A stretch of 64,000 nucleotides of DNA from Paenibacillus tundrae (GCF_036884255.1 NZ_CP145605.1:4030001-4094000), one strand, 5' to 3'; counted from the stretch's first letter, positions 8,578 through 16,771 are shown. The notes: generated by a model from the letters alone, not told the origin. Made by a program: numbers and translations.

Positions 8578-8609
8578 AAAGGAGCCCTAGCCGGTTCCTT
8601 TTTCTTTTT
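8578..8609 (+). terminator. Terminator after the DUF1540 gene
   Basis: The stem AAAGGAGCC / GGTTCCTTT with one G-U pair and a six-base loop is followed by TTCTTTTTG. Confidence 0.85.
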
Positions 8610-8624
8610 GTATTGTAACAAGAA

Positions 8625-8639
8625 TGATAATTATTATCA
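8625..8639 (+). promoter_or_regulatory. Fur box upstream of the HpaB-family gene
   Basis: TGATAATTATTATCA matches the 7-1-7 Bacillus Fur consensus at every position. It lies about 125 bases before the monooxygenase ATG, with no other gene between. Confidence 0.88.
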
Positions 8640-8764
8640 AGCCTTTCTTACAAAAAAACGTTATTCCCTTATCGCTCTCGGATGCACACTGGACGTTCTT
8701 CACACGTAAACTACGAAAGCAGTGCGTATGCCTATGAACGATTAGATCCAAGAGGTGAATAACG

Positions 8765-10219
8765 ATGCCCGTTAAAAATGGCAAACAGTATATCGATCGT
8801 ATCAATGCTCAAACGGTACCCGTGTGGTACAAAGGAAACCTAGTGACCGGAAACCGTTCAGACCATCTTGCGTTTGCTGGTTTAATGGATACTCAGGCCA
8901 AAATGTATGATATGCAGCACGACCCATTGCTTGCGGCTAAGATGACCTATGCCTCCCCAGTCGATGGCAAACCAGTCGGTCTTTCCTTTCTTCCACCCAA
9001 AAGCGTGGATGATCTGGAGAGACGCCGAATCTCCATGAATTTATGGTCTAATATGCATCATGGCTTCTTAGGTCGCTCTCCGGATTACATGAATACTGCA
9101 ATCATGGCGTTTTACACAGCCGCAGACCTACTGAATGACTTATCACCACAATATGCTGAGAATTTAAAAAACTACTATGCTTATTGCCGCGACAATGACA
9201 TTACACTCTCTCATGCATTCATTCAGCCCCATGCCAGCAAAATATCTGGACAGATTGACGCAACCGAAGATGCCATTGCGGCTAAGATCGTAGATCGAAC
9301 ACCTGATGGCTTGATCATTAATGGTGCATTCATGATGGCGACCCAGGGTGCCACTTGTGATGAGATTTTCGTATATCCTTCCCCTTCTCCTGCACCATTC
9401 GATGATGAGAATCCCTTTGCCTTCGCCTTTGCCGTCCCTAATGATCTGCCAGGCATCAGTATGATCTGCCGAGATACGTATGCTGCAGATTCGCGTTATA
9501 ATTATCCGCTTAGCTCCAGATATGAAGAGATGGATAACATCGTCATTTTTGACCATGTATTGGTGCCTCATGAACGAGTCTTCTTCGCAGGAGATGAAGA
9601 AATGTCCTCACGTTTATTCAGCGGAAGTCATTTCCACATCTACGCAGGACATCAGGTATTGTGTCGCTATATTGCCAAGACAGAATTTATTTTGGGAACG
9701 ATACAGTTACTTACGGAGACACTGGATCAAGTCTCTGAAGCTCATGTCATTGAAAAAACAGCTCGTATATTAGCAGGGCTTGAAACGCTAAAGGCGTTAG
9801 CGATTGCGGCAGAAATCAATGCTATACCCGATGGTAGAGGATTCTTACTACCTGCTCCCAAACCTCTGATGGCAGCGAACATCTTGTATCCGAAACTCTA
9901 TCCTGACATGATCGACACGATGCAGTTATTAGCATCTAGCGGCATGATCATGATCCCACAAGAAGAGGAGTTCCAATCCGATGTAGCTGCTCACCTCAAT
10001 ACGTATCTTAAAGGTACAGATTCAACACCTATAGAACGTACTGCACTGTTTCGTCTGATCTGGGAGCTGGGTTCAGGTTCCTTCGGTGGAAGACAGACTC
10101 AGTTTGAACGGTTCTTCTTCGGCAATTCGATAACGGTATCGAATCGACTATATGCCGCCTACTTGAAGGACCAAACTTACCGCGAACTCGTTCGCAGTTT
10201 CATCGCAGGCGCAGAATGA
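8765..10219 (+). CDS. HpaB-family flavin-dependent aromatic monooxygenase
   Basis: A 484-residue protein of the 4-hydroxyphenylacetate 3-hydroxylase large-component family (HpaB, PvcC, B. subtilis YoaI type). It has the acyl-CoA-dehydrogenase-like fold of reduced-flavin monooxygenases. Diagnostic segments are the N-terminal YIDRINAQTVPVWYKG, ALSHAFIQPHA-like HAFIQPHASK, the flavin-site region ATQGATCDEIFV, and the C-terminal GGRQTQFERFFFG. Such enzymes use FADH2 supplied by a separate reductase to ortho-hydroxylate phenols to catechols. No HpaC-type reductase is adjacent. A perfect Fur box upstream ties it to iron limitation. It converges with a Fur-preceded flavodoxin operon only 24 bases away. 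The substrate is unknown; a catechol or siderophore role is inference. Confidence 0.85.
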   Translation: MPVKNGKQYIDRINAQTVPVWYKGNLVTGNRSDHLAFAGLMDTQAKMYDMQHDPLLAAKMTYASPVDGKPVGLSFLPPKSVDDLERRRISMNLWSNMHHGFLGRSPDYMNTAIMAFYTAADLLNDLSPQYAENLKNYYAYCRDNDITLSHAFIQPHASKISGQIDATEDAIAAKIVDRTPDGLIINGAFMMATQGATCDEIFVYPSPSPAPFDDENPFAFAFAVPNDLPGISMICRDTYAADSRYNYPLSSRYEEMDNIVIFDHVLVPHERVFFAGDEEMSSRLFSGSHFHIYAGHQVLCRYIAKTEFILGTIQLLTETLDQVSEAHVIEKTARILAGLETLKALAIAAEINAIPDGRGFLLPAPKPLMAANILYPKLYPDMIDTMQLLASSGMIMIPQEEEFQSDVAAHLNTYLKGTDSTPIERTALFRLIWELGSGSFGGRQTQFERFFFGNSITVSNRLYAAYLKDQTYRELVRSFIAGAE

Positions 10220-10243
10220 CGACATCTGTAACGTTTACATCAT

Positions 10244-10810
10244 TTAAACGAGATGATCGTACACCGTCATAAGCTCAGAAGCGGGTCTGCCATAGTCAAC
10301 ATGCCTGAACGCTGGCTGGTCTCCGTACCCGATGTGAAACACACCCAACACTTTCTCTTCGGGAGTTAGACCCATCAAATTCATAAACACAGGATGATGT
10401 TGATAATCGTTCATCTTCCACACAGCATGCAAACCTTTTTCTGCTGCCAGTAACGAGAATCGTCTACTCCACGCCTTCGCGGGTAACGATTGATCCTCTC
10501 TGGCAGCAGATGGGGCTACGACGACTAGATGTGCTGGGATCGCCTCAGTGTACTGATACGTAGCCCAATCCCCATAACGATCAGCCAAGTGAGGAGGATA
10601 GCTCTGTCTAACTGCCTCCAAGTATAACTGGCGTCCTTCCCCGGCGAACAACATAAAGCGCCACGGCTCTGAACTCATTACATATAATGACGGGTCTGCT
10701 TCATCCAACAATTGTCCAATGACCGCTTGGGGTACAGGGAGTGGACTAAATTCACAGCTTCCAGCTTGACTTCTCACATTACCCATCTCATGTTTCGTAT
10801 GGCTAGACAT
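10244..10810 (-). CDS. Nitroreductase-like protein with degenerate FMN motif
   Basis: A 188-residue member of the nitroreductase fold: PVPQAVIGQLLDEAD, then SSEPWRFMLF in place of the usual S.N.QPWRF, a central YQYTEAIPAHLVVV, and a C-terminal GVFHIGYGD. The N-terminal RRS(V/I)R arginines that grip the FMN phosphate in the family are replaced by RSQAGSCEF, so flavin binding may be altered. GAAGGAGG precedes the ATG. It is the third gene of the flavodoxin operon, 34 bases after the unknown protein, and hence probably Fur-controlled. Which redox substrate it has is unknown. Confidence 0.75.
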   Translation of the reverse strand: MSSHTKHEMGNVRSQAGSCEFSPLPVPQAVIGQLLDEADPSLYVMSSEPWRFMLFAGEGRQLYLEAVRQSYPPHLADRYGDWATYQYTEAIPAHLVVVAPSAAREDQSLPAKAWSRRFSLLAAEKGLHAVWKMNDYQHHPVFMNLMGLTPEEKVLGVFHIGYGDQPAFRHVDYGRPASELMTVYDHLV

Positions 10811-10844
10811 GGTATCAATCCTCCTTCATCTCACTTTAGCTTCT

Positions 10845-11648
10845 CTACATTAACCAGGTTTTCTTCGTCTCTAATTCACTTCTACGTCGATCAGCTTCTT
10901 CATGGATGCGAGCTTTGTCACGTGCACTGAATTGATCTGATTCTACGTCTTCAGCTTGCGGTACACTGTCTCGGATCAAATGAATATAATCCATAGAACG
11001 AGCAAGGGACTGGCGCCCAGGCATAAAACGGACTTTACGTCCTTCCAACAAACAATACACTTCAATCATGCCCGGCAGTGTGCCAAAGGCCTCATAACAA
11101 AACACACTTGCCATGTGCTGAAAAGCTTCAACGACATTGGGGTCATATACCACCATATACTTCTGGATTAATAGCGAATCCCAGCCTTCAGGTTGCCAAG
11201 CTGCATGAAAAATCATCGACAGCTCCATAGACAGCGAAGGAATTTCTGTTTTCCACTGTTCGAACAAAATCGAAGGATGCTGCAGGTCTTCATTGGTCCG
11301 GATGATACGTGATAACTCATCAATGATCTTATTTTTCACTTCCCAGTAGTGGAGCACCGATTCGAATCCCGTTGTTTTCTTAGGCCACCACTTCTCCAGC
11401 ATATACTGGACAGGCACTTCTTTACGCACTTCCGGATCCATACTATAAAAGGCATTCACTGCGTGACTGACTGCATACTGGACTCGATGTCTCCATAGAA
11501 GTTGAGATGCCTGCGTGATCTCCGGTTCTGGGCGAATGAACCGGTGTGGGCTGCGCAGCATCTCCTCTAATTTGTAATCTTCAAGCAATCGTGTTGAGGT
11601 CCCTGACACCCCCAAAGGAACGCTTGCTTGAACATGTTGTTTTAACAT
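10845..11648 (-). CDS. Uncharacterised protein in the flavodoxin operon (YkuO-like position)
   Basis: A 267-residue soluble protein with no signal peptide or membrane segment. I do not recognise a catalytic motif. Notable stretches are YKLEEMLRSPHRFI near the N terminus and PGMIEVYCLLEGRKVRFMPG near 205. These have a loose resemblance to the cysteine-less start and core strands of PD-(D/E)XK nucleases, but key residues are not evident. The C terminus is charged and helical. It begins five bases after the flavodoxin stop, so it is co-translated. B. subtilis has an unknown gene, ykuO, between two Fur-regulated flavodoxins (ykuN, ykuP). A relationship is suggested by position only. Confidence 0.6.
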   Translation of the reverse strand: MLKQHVQASVPLGVSGTSTRLLEDYKLEEMLRSPHRFIRPEPEITQASQLLWRHRVQYAVSHAVNAFYSMDPEVRKEVPVQYMLEKWWPKKTTGFESVLHYWEVKNKIIDELSRIIRTNEDLQHPSILFEQWKTEIPSLSMELSMIFHAAWQPEGWDSLLIQKYMVVYDPNVVEAFQHMASVFCYEAFGTLPGMIEVYCLLEGRKVRFMPGRQSLARSMDYIHLIRDSVPQAEDVESDQFSARDKARIHEEADRRRSELETKKTWLM

Positions 11649-11653
11649 CTTCT

Positions 11654-12106
11654 CTAGGACACCTGTAGTCCGGCAGCAATGAATTTTTTGCCAAAGTCAC
11701 GGCAAGTATCCTTCTCCTGCTCAAGCGGACTGTATTCGATTTTAAGCATCTCTGGATATACTTCCGCCCCACGCTCCTGCAACTTCTCTGCAGCCAGATC
11801 AACCGCTCCGCAGTACTGCTCATAGGAAGTATCACCACTACCAAATACTGCGGCTCTTTTCCCGGTCAGATCTAACTCATCCAGCTCTTCATAAAAATCT
11901 AGAAACTCATCGGGTAGCTCACCATCTCCCCAGGTATATACTCCAATTAGAAATCCATCATAATCCAGCACATCCGCTGCATTACAATCCGTTACAGACT
12001 TGAGATCAGCCTCATGACCACTCTGCTTGATTCCTTCCACAATCAATTCAGCAATCTCTTCTGTATTCCCTGTCATACTTGCATAAGCCACTAACAATTT
12101 AGCCAT
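11654..12106 (-). CDS. Short-chain flavodoxin (YkuN/YkuP-like)
   Basis: A 150-residue flavodoxin. The FMN phosphate loop is SMTGNTEE (10-17), and the aromatic loops lie in GVYTWGDGELP and FGSGDTSYEQYCGA. Flavodoxins replace ferredoxin as low-potential electron carrier under iron starvation. It is the first gene of a three-gene minus-strand operon (flavodoxin, unknown, nitroreductase-like) with a perfect Fur box 78 bases upstream. A likely reductase partner is the ferredoxin/flavodoxin-NADP reductase at 31277-32299. The length and absence of an inserted loop mark it as the short-chain class. Confidence 0.93.
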   Translation of the reverse strand: MAKLLVAYASMTGNTEEIAELIVEGIKQSGHEADLKSVTDCNAADVLDYDGFLIGVYTWGDGELPDEFLDFYEELDELDLTGKRAAVFGSGDTSYEQYCGAVDLAAEKLQERGAEVYPEMLKIEYSPLEQEKDTCRDFGKKFIAAGLQVS

Positions 12107-12413
12107 CTATTATTCCCTCACTTTATTTAATCATGGATATTAATTCTCGAATGAAGTAACGTTTGAATTATCAAAATCATATGTGATAATGATTATCATT
12201 GTCAAATTAATTTTTCCAATGTAATCAATTTTAGTATACGGAGCTAACTTAGAAACAACACTAAAAAGCATATTGGTATGAAACTATACATCATTGTGTG
12301 GAGCAACCTTCCTCACAAGCTTGTTTTCTTATAGGTCTTGCGCCCCCCTAACTGGCGTATATGTCTATTTTTGTTGTACAATAGTATCCAAATGACTTTT
12401 GAAGGATGGATAA
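12107..12413. other. Divergent region between the flavodoxin operon and the methyltransferase
   Basis: About 307 bases holding the Fur box (12184-12198) and, presumably, two divergent promoters. A small hairpin, TTGTG.GG / CC.CACAA (12295-12318), has no clear role. No small ORF is convincing. Confidence 0.55.
12184..12198 (-). promoter_or_regulatory. Fur box of the flavodoxin operon
   Basis: TGATAATGATTATCA is a perfect 7-1-7 Fur site, 78 bases before the flavodoxin ATG. Confidence 0.92.
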
Positions 12414-13283
12414 ATGAATATGTACGTAGCTAATCAATGGAAGGATTATGAAGTAATTGATACAGGAGGCGGCGAGAAGCTGGAACGTTGGGGCGATGTC
12501 ATTTTGCGTAGACCCGATCCACAGATTATCTGGCCACTTAAACAAGAAACGAATGAATGGCGTCAGGTGCATGGTCATTACCATCGTAGTTCTTCTGGTG
12601 GCGGCAGTTGGGATATGAAAAAGCCGATTCCTGAACGCTGGACAATTGGTTATGAAAATCTTAAATTTCATATTAAACCAACTAGCTTTAAGCATACCGG
12701 TCTGTTTCCTGAACAAGCCGCTAACTGGAGCTGGATGATGGATAAAATTAAGAACGCAGGTCGTCCAATCTCCGTATTGAACCTGTTTGCATACACAGGC
12801 GGAGCAACAGTTGCTGCTGCCTATGCTGGCGCTTCTGTTGTGCACGTAGATGCAGCCAAAGGCATGGTACAATGGGCGAAGGAAAATGTGCAGTTATCTG
12901 GGCTGGCAGACCGCCCTGTTCGTTTCATTACAGATGATGTATTCAAATTCGTACAACGGGAAGAACGTCGTGGTAACCGTTACGATGCGATTATTATGGA
13001 TCCTCCTTCCTATGGTCGAGGACCCAATGGAGAGACTTGGAAGCTGGAACAGAACTTGTACCCGTTCCTTAAGTCCTGCATGAACATTTTGTCGGATAAT
13101 CCGTTATTCTTGCTTATTAACTCATACACAACGGGTATCTCTCCAACGGTGTTGCGTAACATGCTTACGATGACGATGTCCGCTCAATATGGAGGCAACA
13201 TTACCGCAGGTGAGATTGGCTTGCCGATTACACGTAGTGGTCTTGACCTGCCTTGCGGCATTTTGGGCCGCTGGGAGTCCTAG
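12414..13283 (+). CDS. RlmI/RlmK-like class I SAM methyltransferase
   Basis: A 289-residue SAM-dependent methyltransferase of the COG1092 rRNA-methylase type. Motif I is VLNLFAYTGGAT (121-132), the acidic ligand is in VHVDAAKG, and the target-base motif is IMDPPSYGRGPNGE (194-207). The N terminus lacks a full PUA domain. The next gene is a pseudouridine synthase starting three bases past this stop, which supports a shared RNA-modification role. The probable target is a cytosine in rRNA, but the substrate is inferred from the family. GAAGGATGG upstream supports the ATG at 12414. Confidence 0.85.
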   Translation: MNMYVANQWKDYEVIDTGGGEKLERWGDVILRRPDPQIIWPLKQETNEWRQVHGHYHRSSSGGGSWDMKKPIPERWTIGYENLKFHIKPTSFKHTGLFPEQAANWSWMMDKIKNAGRPISVLNLFAYTGGATVAAAYAGASVVHVDAAKGMVQWAKENVQLSGLADRPVRFITDDVFKFVQREERRGNRYDAIIMDPPSYGRGPNGETWKLEQNLYPFLKSCMNILSDNPLFLLINSYTTGISPTVLRNMLTMTMSAQYGGNITAGEIGLPITRSGLDLPCGILGRWES

Positions 13284-13285
13284 TC

Positions 13286-14011
13286 ATGTCTGATCATTCA
13301 CACCGTACGGTAGATATACCTATTTTGTTTGAGGATAATCACTTGCTTGGCATTGTTAAACCCGTGAACGTCCCAACACAGGAGGATGCCTCTGGAGATC
13401 CAGATCTGCTCACACTGCTTAAACAGGATCTGAAGGAACGCTACAACAAACCGGGCAATGTGTATCTTGGTCTCGTTCATCGACTTGATCGGCCTGTCGG
13501 TGGAGCGATGATCTTTGCCAAAACATCCAAAGCGGCTTCTCGTTTGTCTGAGACTGTTCGAGGACGAGATTTCCGTAAAATATATACAGCTGTTGTGCAT
13601 GGCAAGCCACCAGCTCAGCGTGGCACGTTGAAGCATACGTTGCTGAAGGATGCCCGCACAAATACGGTTACCGTCGTGCCCCCAGGCACACCTGGCGGTA
13701 AAGATGCCGTATTAGACTACCAAGTGCTCGGTCAGAATGACCGATACAGCCTTGTGCGTGTTGAACTGCATACAGGCAGATCCCATCAGATTCGGGTACA
13801 GATGCAAGCCATCCATTGCCCTCTGTTCGGGGATCAGAAGTACGGCGCTGGAGTGAATAAACCAGGGCAGCAGATCGCCCTCTGGTCTACTATTGCAGGA
13901 TTTCCCCATCCAGTAACCAAAGAAGAGATTACGCTAATATCACTTCCTCCGCGGGAATTCCCTTGGGCTGAATGGCCATTCAATTTGTACGAGCAGGCTT
14001 TTCAGAAATAG
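13286..14011 (+). CDS. RluA-family pseudouridine synthase
   Basis: About 241 residues. The hallmark HRLDRPVGGAMIFAKT contains the catalytic aspartate (Asp68 from this start). Other family blocks are LGIVKPVNVPTQ and LHTGRSHQIRVQMQAIHCPLFGD. It isomerises uridine to pseudouridine in RNA. There is no S4 domain, so it is a stand-alone RluA-type enzyme. An open frame begins inside the methyltransferase gene, but GGGAG about ten bases before the ATG at 13286 makes that the likely start. It forms a two-gene operon with the methyltransferase. The exact rRNA or tRNA site cannot be told. Confidence 0.88.
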   Translation: MSDHSHRTVDIPILFEDNHLLGIVKPVNVPTQEDASGDPDLLTLLKQDLKERYNKPGNVYLGLVHRLDRPVGGAMIFAKTSKAASRLSETVRGRDFRKIYTAVVHGKPPAQRGTLKHTLLKDARTNTVTVVPPGTPGGKDAVLDYQVLGQNDRYSLVRVELHTGRSHQIRVQMQAIHCPLFGDQKYGAGVNKPGQQIALWSTIAGFPHPVTKEEITLISLPPREFPWAEWPFNLYEQAFQK

Positions 14012-14083
14012 TACAATAACCGTGTATCCCGCTTAGACATGGGTACACGGTTTTATTCTTATGTGAAAGGAAAATTCATTCTT

Positions 14084-14398
14084 ATGACACCATTCACACA
14101 AAATGTCGTCTCCATCATCTCTTCTATTCCTGAAGGCAAAGTCATGACCTATGGACAGATTGCAGCTCATGCCGGAAGCCCACGAGCTGCAAGACAGGTT
14201 GTACGTATTCTACACTCCATGAGCCGGAAGGAACGTCTCCCTTGGCACCGAGTCGTGAACGCCAAAGGTGAAATTGCCATTCCAGATGAACATTCACGGC
14301 TGATTCAAGAAACCGAGCTAATCAGTGAAGGTGTTGAATTTAAGCTCGATGGAACTATTGATCTTGTGCTATTTGGTTACCAGCCTGAGCCTGAATAA
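14084..14398 (+). CDS. Alkyltransferase-like (ATL/MGMT-fold) DNA repair protein
   Basis: About 104 residues of the O6-alkylguanine transferase C-terminal fold: IPEGKVMTYGQIAAHAGSPRAARQV (helix-turn-helix and arginine finger) and LPWHRVVNAKGEIA. The catalytic cysteine of the PCHRV motif is replaced by Trp54 (PWHRV). That defines alkyltransferase-like proteins, which bind alkylated guanine and flag it for nucleotide excision repair. An ATG at 14039 has no ribosome binding site. GAAAGGA precedes 14084, which I chose. A perfect terminator follows. Confidence 0.88.
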   Translation: MTPFTQNVVSIISSIPEGKVMTYGQIAAHAGSPRAARQVVRILHSMSRKERLPWHRVVNAKGEIAIPDEHSRLIQETELISEGVEFKLDGTIDLVLFGYQPEPE

Positions 14399-14402
14399 CA
14401 AA

Positions 14403-14437
14403 AGAGAGCCTAGACAGATTAATCTGTCTAGGCTCTC
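14403..14437. terminator. Perfect bidirectional terminator
   Basis: AGAGAGCCTAGACAGAT and its exact complement flank a TAAT loop, with A and T runs outside. It serves the ATL gene and the converging MFS gene. Confidence 0.95.
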
Positions 14438-14474
14438 TTTTTGTACAATTTCATTTTACGTGAAACATGATGCA

Positions 14475-15983
14475 TTACGCTGTTGCGTTAACTTCGGACG
14501 ATTCCTTAGGCGTCGGTTCGACAGCCGGCTTCGTTTTACGAATAAAGAACGCCATCAGCATAGCCACAATCGTCATACCAGTCGCTACCGTGAAGGCATA
14601 GTTAACACCATAGATCGTAGCGTCTGCGGTCGCACGCAACATTGCTGCTTGGTCATCCGGATTGATCTGTCCTTGAGCAAGTGTATCTGCCAGATGTGAC
14701 TTCAGCTTACTACTCATAATAGTGACCAAGATCGCCGTACCAATCGCACCTGCTACAGTACGAAGTGTGTTAGACATTGCCGTACCATGTGCATTGAGAC
14801 GCTGAGGCAGTTGGTTCAGACCAGCTGTCTGAATTGGCATCATCAGCATGGACATCCCGAACATACGAGCTGTGTAGATAAACATCATATAGCCATATGT
14901 TGTATCAATCGCTAAACGGCTAAGTCCCCAGGTCGTAACGGCTGTAATCGCGAGACCCGCAACGGACAACCAACGAGCCCCTACTTTATCGAAAATACGA
15001 CCAGTAATCGGGGACATAATTCCCATCAGGATTGCACCTGGCATCATCAGGAGCCCAGATTCGATTGGTGAGAACCCACGAATATTTTGCAAGAAAATAG
15101 GTAACAAAATCATGCCTGCAAACATAGCCATCGTTACTAGCATGTTAATAATCGTTGTTAGTGTGTACATGTTGTATTTGAAAATACGGAACTCTAGAAG
15201 CGGATGATCGGTTGTCAATTGACGAATAACGAATAGTACCAGGGAAAGTGCACCTACAATCAGGCAACTGATAACAATTGCACTGCCCCATCCATCTGTA
15301 CCTGCATCACTGAAACCATACAACAAGCTACCGAATCCAAGTGTGGATAAGATGACGCCTGGGTAATCCAATTTCGGTTTAGATTGACGTGTTACATTTT
15401 TGACAAATGCAATACCGATTGCTGTTGCAATAATAGAGAATGGCAGAATAATGTAGAACAACAGTCTCCAGGAATAGTGCTCTACCACGTAACCTGACAA
15501 TGTAGGTCCGATCGCTGGAGCCAAAATCATCGCAATCCCCATTGTACCCATGGCTTGACCACGTTTCTCAATCGGGAAGATTGTCAGGAAAACAACGGTC
15601 ATCAGCGGCATTAGGATACCTGCGCCTGCTGCTTGAATAACACGACCGACCATGAGAATGGCGAAGGTAGGACTAATCCCACAGACCAGTGTTCCTAATG
15701 TAAAAAGCATCATAGCCGTGATAAAAATCTGACGTGTAGAAAATTTGGCAATGAGATATGCTGTAACGGGAATCAGTACACCATTGACGAGCATATATCC
15801 AGTTGTAAGCCATTGGGCCTTATTCGCGTTAATCGCGAGGTCTTCCATGATTTTAGGAAGAGCTACGTTCATCAGGGTTTGATTCAAGAAGGCTACAAAA
15901 GCACCTATTAACAAAGCGGCAACGATTGGCCCTTTCTTGATGTTGTCCATCCCTACGGATGGCGCTGTAGCGGTTGTACTCAT
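14475..15983 (-). CDS. DHA2-family (EmrB/QacA) 14-TM multidrug MFS transporter
   Basis: A 502-residue drug/proton antiporter of the DHA2 family. The count of hydrophobic segments fits 14 membrane helices. Motif A appears as RQIFITAMMLFTLG and GRIFDKVGARW. Antiporter motif C appears as GTMGIAMILAPAIGPTLSGY. The gene overlaps the upstream MarR regulator by four bases (ATGA-type), so regulator and pump form one operon under an operator at 16455-16474. Substrates are probably lipophilic or aromatic toxins, but this is inferred. Confidence 0.92.
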   Translation of the reverse strand: MSTTATAPSVGMDNIKKGPIVAALLIGAFVAFLNQTLMNVALPKIMEDLAINANKAQWLTTGYMLVNGVLIPVTAYLIAKFSTRQIFITAMMLFTLGTLVCGISPTFAILMVGRVIQAAGAGILMPLMTVVFLTIFPIEKRGQAMGTMGIAMILAPAIGPTLSGYVVEHYSWRLLFYIILPFSIIATAIGIAFVKNVTRQSKPKLDYPGVILSTLGFGSLLYGFSDAGTDGWGSAIVISCLIVGALSLVLFVIRQLTTDHPLLEFRIFKYNMYTLTTIINMLVTMAMFAGMILLPIFLQNIRGFSPIESGLLMMPGAILMGIMSPITGRIFDKVGARWLSVAGLAITAVTTWGLSRLAIDTTYGYMMFIYTARMFGMSMLMMPIQTAGLNQLPQRLNAHGTAMSNTLRTVAGAIGTAILVTIMSSKLKSHLADTLAQGQINPDDQAAMLRATADATIYGVNYAFTVATGMTIVAMLMAFFIRKTKPAVEPTPKESSEVNATA

Positions 15984-16426
15984 TGGTTGTTCATCTCTCT
16001 TCCTTCTAACTTTTCAATCATTTGAGTATGAATTCTTAGCAGATGATCGAGATCTTCCTTCGGAATGTCCAGAATAGGCGATACTCTTTCCATCCATAGG
16101 TGATGTGTCTCCTGCTGCGCCTTCTCCCCTTTATCCGTAATCTGCAACATAACGGATCGGCGGTCAGCATGTGAACGAGTCCGGATGAGGTATTCACCTT
16201 TCACGAGACGCTCTATAACCGCACTCATAGAGCTGCTTCCCATATGGCAAAGTTCTGCCACTTCATTGACTCCGATTGAAGGTCGCTCCTTCAGAATGGA
16301 TAACACCATAAACTGAATAGAGGTCAACTCGATCTGCTTGTTTTCATTCCAGAATGCTCTGAAGAGCATTTGATTCACTTGTCGGAACGAATTAATAATA
16401 TAGAATACTTCATACGTATCAGTCAT
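15980..16426 (-). CDS. MarR-family repressor of the MFS pump
   Basis: A 148-residue MarR protein. The winged helix-turn-helix is GVNEVAELCHMGSSSMSAVIERLVKGEYLIRTRSHADRRSV, with the characteristic DRR wing. Flanking helices form the dimer interface. It is the first gene of a two-gene operon with the DHA2 pump. A palindrome lies in its 5' leader, so it probably represses itself and the pump and is released by a drug ligand. GGGTGA precedes the ATG. Confidence 0.92.
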   Translation of the reverse strand: MTDTYEVFYIINSFRQVNQMLFRAFWNENKQIELTSIQFMVLSILKERPSIGVNEVAELCHMGSSSMSAVIERLVKGEYLIRTRSHADRRSVMLQITDKGEKAQQETHHLWMERVSPILDIPKEDLDHLLRIHTQMIEKLEGREMNNQ

Positions 16427-16454
16427 TGTTTCACCCGTTTACTTTTGGAATATA

Positions 16455-16474
16455 ATATTTCGCACACGAAATAT
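16455..16474 (-). promoter_or_regulatory. MarR operator palindrome
   Basis: ATATTTCG and CGAAATAT form perfect 8-bp arms around CACA. The site lies downstream of the -10 box, so a bound repressor would block transcription start or early elongation. Confidence 0.75.
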
Positions 16475-16491
16475 CAGGGGAACAATTACTT

Positions 16492-16519
16492 ATTATAACA
16501 AAAATATTTACATAGTCAA
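16492..16519 (-). promoter_or_regulatory. Promoter of the marR-MFS operon
   Basis: On the minus strand, TTGACT (16519-16514) and TATAAT (16497-16492) are separated by 16 bases and point to the marR gene. Confidence 0.7.
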
Positions 16520-16693
16520 CTCTTTACATATGATTTTTAAAATAATATTAGAACATATTATATTTGATATATAAAATATATAAGCAAGCCCGGTAGGAGC
16601 TAATCAGTTTGATTGTAGCTTTTCCCTGAACGATGAGATTATGCAGCCATAGTCTTGAACTGTAACGTTGTTCTAGTCGTCATGATCACCAAA

Positions 16694-16726
16694 AACCTCT
16701 ATTCCACTTGAGGTGAAATAGAGGTT
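16694..16726 (-). terminator. Terminator of the persulfide enzyme gene
   Basis: The stem AACCTCTATT.CAC / GTG.AATAGAGGTT is followed on the minus strand by a U-run. It lies about 45 bases after the gene's stop. Confidence 0.85.
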
Positions 16727-16771
16727 GATCATTTCGAGAATAAGATTGAGTTTAATGATTCGATTATACTT

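Larger units (their letters stand above)
16427..16771. other. Intergenic region between MarR-MFS and the persulfide gene
   Basis: About 345 bases, very AT-rich at 16494-16580. It holds the marR promoter and operator at the left and the terminator of the persulfide enzyme gene at 16694-16726. No ORF is supported. Confidence 0.6.

Noticed and set aside
12295..12318. Hairpin TTGTG..CACAA in the flavodoxin-methyltransferase interval
   Set aside because: The stem is short and broken, with no U-run and no relation to a start codon.
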